Shown here: one piece after another, positions 24,859 through 31,754 of the stretch
How positions within the stretch are numbered: the stretch's first letter is position 1
How the letters are laid out: each line of letters begins with the position of its first letter
Assembly: GCA_964483455.1 (NCBI GenBank)
Contig: CAZACK010000006.1
Location: 24,794 to 88,793 of the forward strand
Direction of reading: 5' to 3'
Source of the DNA: CAYZJD01 sp964483455
GTDB lineage: Bacteria; Acidobacteriota; Terriglobia; Bryobacterales; Bryobacteraceae
DNA: 64,000 nucleotides
Notes under the pieces: model-generated
Seen by the model: the letters and a program-made list of their open reading frames with translations, nothing else
Told to the model about the DNA's origin: nothing
Databases searched by the model: none
Made by a program: the position numbers and the translations under genes

Positions 24859-26360
24859 GCGATCTTGTCCGCATCGAGCTTGAGCCGCTCGGCCAGGTGC
24901 TGGAAATCAAGCGGGGCACCCCGTTGCAGGATGTGCTGTTCGACTACGGGGTCGAGTTTCCCTGCGGCGGTCAGGGTGACTGCCGCGGCTGCCGGGTGAA
25001 GCTGCTGAGCGGCGCCCTTCCGGTGACGCCGGACGAAGCACTCATTCTCACCCCGCAGGAAATCGACGAAGGCTGGCGGCTGGCCTGCCGCAACCACGCC
25101 GAGGCGGACCTGCGCCTGGAAATCGCCCAGTGGGAAACCGTCATCCTCGAAGACGCCAGGCGATTCGAATTCACCCCGCGCGAGGGTCTTGGGATCGCCG
25201 TCGATCTCGGCACAACGACGCTGGTGGCGCAGTTGGTCGACCTGTCAACCGGAAATGTGCTCGGCGTCCGGACGGGGCTCAATCCCCAGGCAGCCTGGGG
25301 CGCGGATATCATGAGCCGCGTCGAGAGCGCGCTGCGCTCCGGCAACGGCGCCCGCCTCACCGGCGCGATCCGCGCCAAGCTCGGCGAGATGGCCTCGGAA
25401 CTCGTCGCGTCCGCCCGCGCGGACGCGCGCGTGCGCGAGGTGACGGTGGTGGGCAACACCGTCATGCACAACCTGTTTTGCGGCATCGACGTCGAGCCGC
25501 TCTCCCACGTGCCGTTTCATCCGGCGCGCGACGGCCTCGAGCTGTTCGCTCCTGCCGAGCTTGGCTGGCAACTGGACTCCGGCGCGCAGTTGCGCTTTCT
25601 TCCCTGCCTCGGCGGATTCGTCGGCAGCGATATCCTGGCGGGCATCCTCGCCACCCGCATGCACGAGTCCGACAAGCTGCTCTGCCTGATCGATCTTGGT
25701 ACCAACGGCGAGATTGTCGTCGGCAATCGCGAGCGCATGATCTGCGCCTCCACCGCCGCCGGGCCGGCGTTCGAAGGCGGCCGCATCTCGAGCGGCATGC
25801 GGGCCGCCACCGGGGCGATCTCTGAAGTGCGGCTGGAGGACAGCCGCCTGAGGTGCCACGTGATCGGCGGCGGCCCGCCCCGCGGCATCTGCGGCAGCGG
25901 CCTGGTCGACGCCGTGGCCGCCGGGCTTCAGTTGGGCGTGGTTGCTTCCAACGGCCGGCTGAATGCGGGCAACGGACCCTGGACGCTGGCGCCGCCGGTC
26001 AGCCTCACGCAGGCCGACGTTCGCGAGCTTCAACTCGCCAAGGGCGCGATCGCCGCCGGCGTGCGCATCCTGCTGCGGCATTGGGGCGCCTCGTCGGGCG
26101 ACATCGCCCGCCTCCACCTTGCCGGTGCGTTCGGCAATTACATCAACCGCTCGAGTGCCCGCCGCATCGGCCTGATCGACTTTCCCGAGGACAAAATCGA
26201 GCCCGCCGGCAACACCGCCCTCCTCGGCGCCAAGCTGGCCCTCTTCGCCGGCGATGGCAAGTCGGATTTCGCCGATCTCTGCCGGCGCGTGGAGCACATC
26301 TCGCTGGCCGAGGACGCGGAGTTCCACCAGATCTACGCGGAGGAGATGAGGTTCCCGTAA
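24855..26360 (+). CDS. RACo-like ATP-dependent corrinoid activator with 2Fe-2S domain
   Basis: The start at 24855 overlaps the methyltransferase stop (ATGA), giving 501 residues. Residues 1-90 are a plant-type ferredoxin domain with cluster ligands Cys37, Cys43, Cys46 (CGGQGDCRGC) and Cys78. The remainder is the DUF4445/ASKHA ATPase region: GIAVDLGTTTLVAQL, VVGNTVMHNLFCGI, LIDLGTNGEIVV, GICGSGLVD and LAGAFGNYI. Proteins of this type (RACo, RamA-like) reduce inactive Co(II) corrinoid proteins to Co(I) at the expense of ATP. Overlap with the methyltransferase gene suggests both serve one corrinoid protein, but none is encoded in this window. Confidence 0.9.
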   Translation: MSDLVRIELEPLGQVLEIKRGTPLQDVLFDYGVEFPCGGQGDCRGCRVKLLSGALPVTPDEALILTPQEIDEGWRLACRNHAEADLRLEIAQWETVILEDARRFEFTPREGLGIAVDLGTTTLVAQLVDLSTGNVLGVRTGLNPQAAWGADIMSRVESALRSGNGARLTGAIRAKLGEMASELVASARADARVREVTVVGNTVMHNLFCGIDVEPLSHVPFHPARDGLELFAPAELGWQLDSGAQLRFLPCLGGFVGSDILAGILATRMHESDKLLCLIDLGTNGEIVVGNRERMICASTAAGPAFEGGRISSGMRAATGAISEVRLEDSRLRCHVIGGGPPRGICGSGLVDAVAAGLQLGVVASNGRLNAGNGPWTLAPPVSLTQADVRELQLAKGAIAAGVRILLRHWGASSGDIARLHLAGAFGNYINRSSARRIGLIDFPEDKIEPAGNTALLGAKLALFAGDGKSDFADLCRRVEHISLAEDAEFHQIYAEEMRFP

Positions 26361-26407
26361 CCGCCGTAGAGCGGCAAGCGAGCGCCGGCATCAGCAACTG
26401 AGAAAAG

Positions 26408-26490
26408 ACCGCCGAAGGCGCACCTCCATTTTGCCTTTTGATTTTTGCCTTGCGCCGGCCGAAGGCCGGCGTTTGGGCGGAGCGTCGCTC
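26408..26490. repeat. Intergenic hairpin repeat, family A, copy 2, with strong GC hairpin
   Basis: This gap between converging genes holds ACCGCCGAAGGCGCACC (26408-26424), the reverse complement of a word in copy 1. CGCCGGCC-GAA-GGCCGGCG follows (26453-26471, 8-bp arms), then GCGGAGCGTCGCTC (26477-26490), identical to copy 1. A TTTTGCC/TTTTTGCC stretch lies between. The central hairpin may help end transcription from both sides, though no clean T-tract follows it. Confidence 0.6.
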
Positions 26491-26495
26491 CGGGC

Positions 26496-27653
26496 TTACG
26501 GCGCAGCCTCCGCATCCAGCCCCTGTTGCGTGACTTCGCGGCGCTGGAACACCGCCTGCTCCCGGCGTGACTTCTGGCTTTGCAGCCGCCGAAATTCGGC
26601 CAGCGCCTTTTCCTGCTCGGCTGCGTTGCCAAGCGCCTTGTAAGCTCGCCAAAGCTGGAAATGGGTCACCTCGTTCTCGCGGTTCATCGAGACGGCCTTT
26701 TGAAGATGCGGCAGCGCCAGGGCAGGTTGATCGAGAGCGATGAGCGTCTTCCCGAGCCCCACCTGAGCCTCTTCAAAGTCCGGGTAGTTCTTCAGAGCAA
26801 GCTCGAAATGCCGGCGCGCTTCCTCGATCTCTCCGGCTTTGCGGTGGAGTTCTCCCAACTCGTAGGCGGCATTGGCATTGGTGGGATCCACCTGAAGCTC
26901 TTGCTCAAATGCTCTCCTTGCCTCCTCCGGAGAGCGCGACAGCAGCGCCCGGCCCAGGCGAAAGTGGATGCCGGGGCGGCCCGGGTCCAGCGCCGCCACC
27001 TGCCGGTAAGCGGCGATCGCAAGCTCGTAGTCCCCCTGGCTCTCGTAGGCTTCCCCCGCGGCCAGATGCCTCCAGACAGACTCCGGGGCCGCCGCCGACA
27101 GCTTCCGCAGCGTCAGGTAGGCGAAGTTCGCGTAGACCCGGCTGGTGTGATACAGAATCTCCGGATCCTCCGGGTACAGCCGGTCCAGCTCCAAGGCGAC
27201 TTCCACTGCCTTGTCGTCCTTCCCCAAGCCCGTGTAAGCGCGCTGCAACTGAAGCCCGGCCATGCGCTTGAGTGGGGCATCGGTTGACCGCTGGAAACCT
27301 TTCTGCAAACCCGGCAACGCCTCATTGTAGTGGCCAAGCTCGGACAACGACATCGCCAGGAGAGTGTCCACGTTCGGCAAACCGGGCTTGAGTTTCAGAG
27401 CCTGACGCAGAGCCGGCACTGCTTGCTCGAACTTCCCCTGCTGAAAGTAAATCACCCCGAGCCTGGCGTGCACTTCCGCGGTTCCCGGGTCCAGTTGCCG
27501 GAGCTTCTCGTAGGACTTCTCGGCGTCGGCGTACCGCTTCTCCGCCAGCGCCGACTCCCCTTCCCGAAAGTGCCGCTCCAGCAGAGCCGGATCGGACGGC
27601 TGAGCCAGGAGGGCCGCCGCACACCACCACAACAACGCGATTGCTCGTCGCAC
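26496..27653 (-). CDS. Exported tetratricopeptide-repeat protein
   Basis: A 385-residue protein with a short signal peptide (MRRAIALLWWCAAALLAQ) followed by TPR units across about residues 25-350. Examples are KRYADAEKSYEKLRQLDP, GKFEQAVPALRQALKLKP, GDYELAIAAYRQVAALDP and GEIEEARRHFELALKNYP. TPRs form a helical scaffold for protein-protein contacts. It lies just downstream of the Oar-like receptor but is separated from it by an intrinsic terminator, so it is likely transcribed separately. The partner is unknown. Confidence 0.88.
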   Translation of the reverse strand: MRRAIALLWWCAAALLAQPSDPALLERHFREGESALAEKRYADAEKSYEKLRQLDPGTAEVHARLGVIYFQQGKFEQAVPALRQALKLKPGLPNVDTLLAMSLSELGHYNEALPGLQKGFQRSTDAPLKRMAGLQLQRAYTGLGKDDKAVEVALELDRLYPEDPEILYHTSRVYANFAYLTLRKLSAAAPESVWRHLAAGEAYESQGDYELAIAAYRQVAALDPGRPGIHFRLGRALLSRSPEEARRAFEQELQVDPTNANAAYELGELHRKAGEIEEARRHFELALKNYPDFEEAQVGLGKTLIALDQPALALPHLQKAVSMNRENEVTHFQLWRAYKALGNAAEQEKALAEFRRLQSQKSRREQAVFQRREVTQQGLDAEAAP

Positions 27654-27676
27654 GACGATGTGAGGATACCTCAGAC

Positions 27677-27715
27677 AGAAAAAGCCCGCCAGGCCTGGTC
27701 GGGTCTGGCGGGCTT
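27677..27715 (-). terminator. Rho-independent terminator of the Oar-like receptor gene
   Basis: On the minus strand an 11-bp perfect stem (AAGCCCGCCAG/CTGGCGGGCTT) with a 12-nt loop is followed directly by a T-run (TTTTTCTG). It starts 14 nt after the receptor's stop codon. This is the clearest intrinsic terminator in the window. Confidence 0.9.
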
Positions 27716-27728
27716 CCGTGCAGGACCT

Positions 27729-30700
27729 TCACCAAATAAACTTGAGCCCAAGCTGGTTGATGCGAGCCGATCGAGCGGAAATGATTCGGCCGAATCGCGA
27801 ATCCGCCACACTGCGGACCGGACCGCCCCATTGGGTGTGGTTCCAGGCATTGAACGACTCAAACCGGAACTGCACGCTCACGCTCTCGGCGACACGGAAG
27901 TTCTTGAATAACCCCGTGTCCCAGTTGTTGGTGCCGGGCAGTTCCAGGATGCCGCGGCCGGAGTTTCCGAGGAAGCCCGCCGCCGGCTGCTTGAACGCCT
28001 CCGTAGCGAACCACTTGTCGGTGGTCTTCTTGAAACCGCTGGGGTTGATATCCCCGACCACGTCGGCCCGGTTGGTGCCGAAGGTGTCGTTGAGACCTCC
28101 GACGTCGGCGGCCGAGATGGTCATCGGGAACCCGGCCTGGAAGGTGATGATGCCGTTCACCTGCCAGCCGCCCACCACCAGGTCCGCGGCGCGCCCGACG
28201 TTGCTGAGATACTTGCCGCCGCGGCCGAAAGGCAGGTTGTACACGACGCTCGTAACCAGCCGGTGATCCACATCGAACTCCGAGCGGCCCCGGTCTCGCC
28301 TGACATCGTGGTTGTTCAGGAATCCCTGCCAGCCGGCGACATCGTTGCCGATCCCGGCGGCGGCGGATTTGTTGTCGATGCTTTTCGCCCAGCGATACAC
28401 CGTGGTGAAGATCATCGAGTTGGTGCGGCGCTCGATCCTGGCGTTCAGCGAGTTGTAAATCGAGTTCCCCGACCAGTCGCTGTCGATGTACACGACAAAA
28501 TTCGGGAATGGCCTTCTGGCAAGCACAGGGCAGTCACCGGCGGTTGGGGTGGCGGCACAGAGAGCGGGATCCCTCGGCGGCACCGCCTGCGCGATATTGC
28601 GCCGCATCAGCAAATGGGTCCCCTTGTTTCCGATGTAAGAAACCTCGAAGGTGGTGTTGCTGCTGAGCGCGCGCTGGATGCCGAAGGACCACTGCATCAC
28701 GTATGGGTTGCGCGGTTCCGGCGACATGCTCACCGCCAGGAAGGTATTGGCCGCCGGCGACGCGGCGCCCAGGCCGGCGAAATTGGGGAACATCTGGTCG
28801 GTCGTCTTCGGGTTGGCCTGCCCCAGGGTCTGGATATAGTTGCCACGGCTCACATAGGGGTAGATGTCGGCGGCGCCGTCGATCTCGCGACCTTCGGCGG
28901 AATCGAAGAAAGCGCCGGCGCCGCCACGGATCACGGTCTTGTCGTCGCCGAACGGCCGGAAGGCGAAACCCAAGCGAGGAGCAAACACCCGCTTGGAGGC
29001 GTCATAGGGATTCGGGCGGCCGGCGAACCGGTAATAACTCCCGTCGCCGACAATGCCCTTGTCCACCAGGACCTGATCCGCCACCAGCAGGCCGCCCCGC
29101 GGATTGGTGAGATCGCGCCAGCCCATGCGGTCGTTCAATTCGTTGGGGACAGTGCGGAAGTCCCAGCGAAGCCCGAGGTTCAAGGTGAGGCGGGAACTCA
29201 CTTTCCAGTCGTCCTGGATGTACGGCGCCAGATACCAGAAGTTGAACTGGCGCGGGTTGCCCGACTTGCCAGGAACGCTGAAGCCGGCCGGCTGAAACAC
29301 GCTCGATCCCGAGAAGTACCCGAGCAGCATGTCCGCCACCGCGTGGTCCCGGGTTTTGTTGCCCGTGAAAAAGCCGCTGAAGGTGAACTGGCCGTTGAAA
29401 TCGTTCGCCAAGTCGCGTTGGAGGTTCCATTTGCGGTAGTTGGCGCCGAAGCTCAGCGTGTGGCGGCCGCGGATCCAGGTGGTAGTGTTGCTGACGTCCC
29501 ACATGGGCTGGTAGCTTGACTGGTAGTCGTTGACCGCGCTCCCACCGCCGGACATGCCTGAGCCCACCCCGCCGAAGCCCACCGCCGGGTACGAATTCTG
29601 ATCGGGATTCAGGTCCGTGAAAACGCCGGTCAACTGAAGCGCCGCGATATCAGCCGGATCCGCCGGAGCCCCGTGCTGGACGGCCGTGCCCCCGACGTAA
29701 CCGAACCGGAACTGGTTGACGAGATTCGTGCCGACGGGCACCGAATGGGAGATCTGCCAGTTCCGCGCCTTTTGAACGAAGAAGACGTCCCCAAGTTCGG
29801 TGGTATTGCCCACGATCGTGTTCGTGTAGTCGCCATTGGTGAACCGGCCGAAGACCGTTCCATATTTCCCGAGTTGCTGGTCCACCCGGAAGGTGTACTG
29901 ATCCGTGTCGGTGGGCAAAGACCTCGCTCGAATATAGTTGCCTTGCGGGAGGCTGGCGTTCGGGGCCGGGATGAACTTGGCGACCGCCAGCTTGGCCAAA
30001 CGCGAGTAGCGGTTCTGCGGGACCGTGTTGTTCCCGAAAGGAATGCCATTGAGGGGGTCAATGATCTCGGATGTGAAGCGTCCGGCCAACTGGTCCGGGG
30101 TCGGGATAATCAGGAAGTCCTGGAATCCCCTTCGCGTCCGCCTGCCTTCGTAGTTCGCCAGCCAGAACGTCTGGTTGCGTCCATCGTAGACTTTTGGGAT
30201 GTAGACCGGGCCTCCGGCAACGAAGCCCGGCTGGTTTTGCCGCAACTTCGATTTTCCGCGCCCGACCAAGTTGTTGAAGAAGTTGTTGGCGTCGAGAGCG
30301 TCGTTTCTCAGGAACCAGAACACCGTCCCGTGCAGTTCGTTCGTGCCCGTTTTGCTGACGATGTTGATCTGGTTGGCGCTGAAGCCGTATTCCGCCGAGT
30401 AGGTCGCGGTCTGTTCCTTGAATTCCTGGATGGCGTCCACCGACAAGATAGCGGTCGGGGTGCCCAGCGCCGTGTCGGTGTTCGAGGTTCCGTCCAGCAG
30501 GTAGTTGTTCGACGTCGGTCTGGACCCGTTGATGCTGATCGCGTTGCCGGCGTCCTGCCGCATCGTGCCCTGCTCTCCGCTGGTTTCGACGGCTCCGGAG
30601 CCAAGGAACAGCAGTTGCAGGAAATTTCGCCCGTTCAGGGGCAGCTCCGTGACCTGACGTTGGCCAACGAGGTGGCCGACGGCGGAGGTCTCCGTGTCGA

Positions 30701-31076
30701 TGAACGTCGCCGCCGCCTGCACCTCGACGGTCTCGGTCACCGCGCCTACCTCCAGCACCAGGTCGATGCGGATGATTTGATCGACGTTGAGCCGGATGTC
30801 GGACCGCCTGGCGAGGCGGAAGCCCTGCTTCTCCGCTGAGACCGAGTACAGCCCGACAGGCAGCAACGGAACCACGTAGTCGCCGCTGTCGCTCGTGGTC
30901 GCCTCGCGAGTCAAGCCCGTGAGCTGGTTGCTCACGGTGACCTTGACCTGAGCCATCACGGCTCCGGTGGTGTCCCGCACGGTGCCGGTGATCTGGCCGG
31001 TCGCCGTCTGGGCATTTAGCACGCCGGACATGCTCAGAAACGAGGCGAGCACGGCGCACAAGACTGTTTGTTTCAC
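27729..31076 (-). CDS. Oar-like TonB-dependent receptor with N-terminal carboxypeptidase-regulatory domain
   Basis: The start is placed at the GTG at 31076, with an AAAGGAGA Shine-Dalgarno and a good signal peptide (MKQTVLCAVLASFLSMSGVLNAQ). The product is 1115 residues. Residues about 25-115 are a CarboxypepD_reg-like beta-sandwich (GQITGTVRDTTGAVMAQVKV, LPVGLYSVSAEKQGF). A plug-like region follows (TELPLNGRNFLQLL, INGSRPTSNNYLLDG), then a long outer-membrane barrel ending in an aromatic residue (INQLGLKFIW). This Oar-like architecture is massively expanded in Acidobacteria and thought to import large substrates or serve in protein export. The upstream region contains a pair of palindromes that may regulate it. 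Confidence 0.92.
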   Translation of the reverse strand: MKQTVLCAVLASFLSMSGVLNAQTATGQITGTVRDTTGAVMAQVKVTVSNQLTGLTREATTSDSGDYVVPLLPVGLYSVSAEKQGFRLARRSDIRLNVDQIIRIDLVLEVGAVTETVEVQAAATFIDTETSAVGHLVGQRQVTELPLNGRNFLQLLFLGSGAVETSGEQGTMRQDAGNAISINGSRPTSNNYLLDGTSNTDTALGTPTAILSVDAIQEFKEQTATYSAEYGFSANQINIVSKTGTNELHGTVFWFLRNDALDANNFFNNLVGRGKSKLRQNQPGFVAGGPVYIPKVYDGRNQTFWLANYEGRRTRRGFQDFLIIPTPDQLAGRFTSEIIDPLNGIPFGNNTVPQNRYSRLAKLAVAKFIPAPNASLPQGNYIRARSLPTDTDQYTFRVDQQLGKYGTVFGRFTNGDYTNTIVGNTTELGDVFFVQKARNWQISHSVPVGTNLVNQFRFGYVGGTAVQHGAPADPADIAALQLTGVFTDLNPDQNSYPAVGFGGVGSGMSGGGSAVNDYQSSYQPMWDVSNTTTWIRGRHTLSFGANYRKWNLQRDLANDFNGQFTFSGFFTGNKTRDHAVADMLLGYFSGSSVFQPAGFSVPGKSGNPRQFNFWYLAPYIQDDWKVSSRLTLNLGLRWDFRTVPNELNDRMGWRDLTNPRGGLLVADQVLVDKGIVGDGSYYRFAGRPNPYDASKRVFAPRLGFAFRPFGDDKTVIRGGAGAFFDSAEGREIDGAADIYPYVSRGNYIQTLGQANPKTTDQMFPNFAGLGAASPAANTFLAVSMSPEPRNPYVMQWSFGIQRALSSNTTFEVSYIGNKGTHLLMRRNIAQAVPPRDPALCAATPTAGDCPVLARRPFPNFVVYIDSDWSGNSIYNSLNARIERRTNSMIFTTVYRWAKSIDNKSAAAGIGNDVAGWQGFLNNHDVRRDRGRSEFDVDHRLVTSVVYNLPFGRGGKYLSNVGRAADLVVGGWQVNGIITFQAGFPMTISAADVGGLNDTFGTNRADVVGDINPSGFKKTTDKWFATEAFKQPAAGFLGNSGRGILELPGTNNWDTGLFKNFRVAESVSVQFRFESFNAWNHTQWGGPVRSVADSRFGRIISARSARINQLGLKFIW

Positions 31077-31267
31077 GGTGAAGTCTCCTTTCAAGAAATC
31101 AATGAAGACATTTCCGAGCATGTTCAAACATCTCGGCTGGTAAAACCCCTTCACCCGTCACGTACAAATCCACGCGCAACCCGCGGGAAGCTCCTGACAA
31201 GCTGTTTTGGGGCAATGATGATTCATCCGGTCCTTGGAAGCAAGCTCGAAAGGCAAGACTCGCAGAA

Positions 31268-31284
31268 ATTCCGAAATTCGGAAT
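31268..31284. promoter_or_regulatory. Operator-like palindrome 1 upstream of the Oar-like receptor
   Basis: ATTCCGAA-A-TTCGGAAT is a perfect 17-bp inverted repeat. Its core, TTCCGAAATTCGGAA (31269-31283), has the same outer bases as a second palindrome 76 bp away. It lies about 195 bp before the receptor's start, in AT-rich DNA. Confidence 0.6.
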
Positions 31285-31344
31285 CAAGATGTAAGATTTT
31301 TAAGGAAAGAATTTTTAGCTGACGTACATAACCCGTGTAGAATT

Positions 31345-31359
31345 TTCCGCATCGCGGAA
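31345..31359. promoter_or_regulatory. Operator-like palindrome 2 upstream of the Oar-like receptor
   Basis: TTCCGCATCGCGGAA has 6-bp arms (TTCCGC/GCGGAA) around ATC and shares the frame TTCCG-N5-CGGAA with palindrome 1. The 76-bp spacing is about seven helical turns, which would put both sites on roughly the same DNA face. Confidence 0.6.
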
Positions 31360-31754
31360 TATCGTCGCAACTACCGTAACCGGCCGTCGCTGCTTTTTTG
31401 CCCTCCGATCGGTTCGGGACGATCACCGGGCCCCTCGCTGGCTTGACACCGCCCAGGGGTTACGATGACACCTGAATTATGCACGAGCCGGCAGCGTGTA
31501 GCGCGTTTGACGCCTTGCTTTGGCCCTGGCTTTGACCCCTGCTTTCCCTGCTTCGATCTGCTTCCAATGACCTCCTGCTTCCTAACGTGTTGATCTTGCT
31601 GGTCCAAGAGTGCATCAGGTTTTATGCACGCTCCTCGTCAGGTGGTGTTCTCGGGGAGAACGAGCGGGGCTTACTTCCTGGCCGAACCCTAGCCTGGCCA
31701 CTGCTAGCCGCAATACTGATCAGATAGACCCGCGTCGCGATGCCGGTCCGCTCG
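31360..31754. other. Gene-free stretch between the receptor's upstream region and the phosphoesterase gene
   Basis: About 395 bp with no recognisable gene, repeat or clear promoter. It includes several GCTT/CTGC-rich short runs (31510-31570). Open frames here are short and resemble nothing I know. It may be degraded sequence. Confidence 0.4.

Noticed and set aside
31371..31607. Minus-strand frame considered as a transposase fragment
   Set aside because: Only a Lys/Gln-rich run; no catalytic motif, no terminal repeats.
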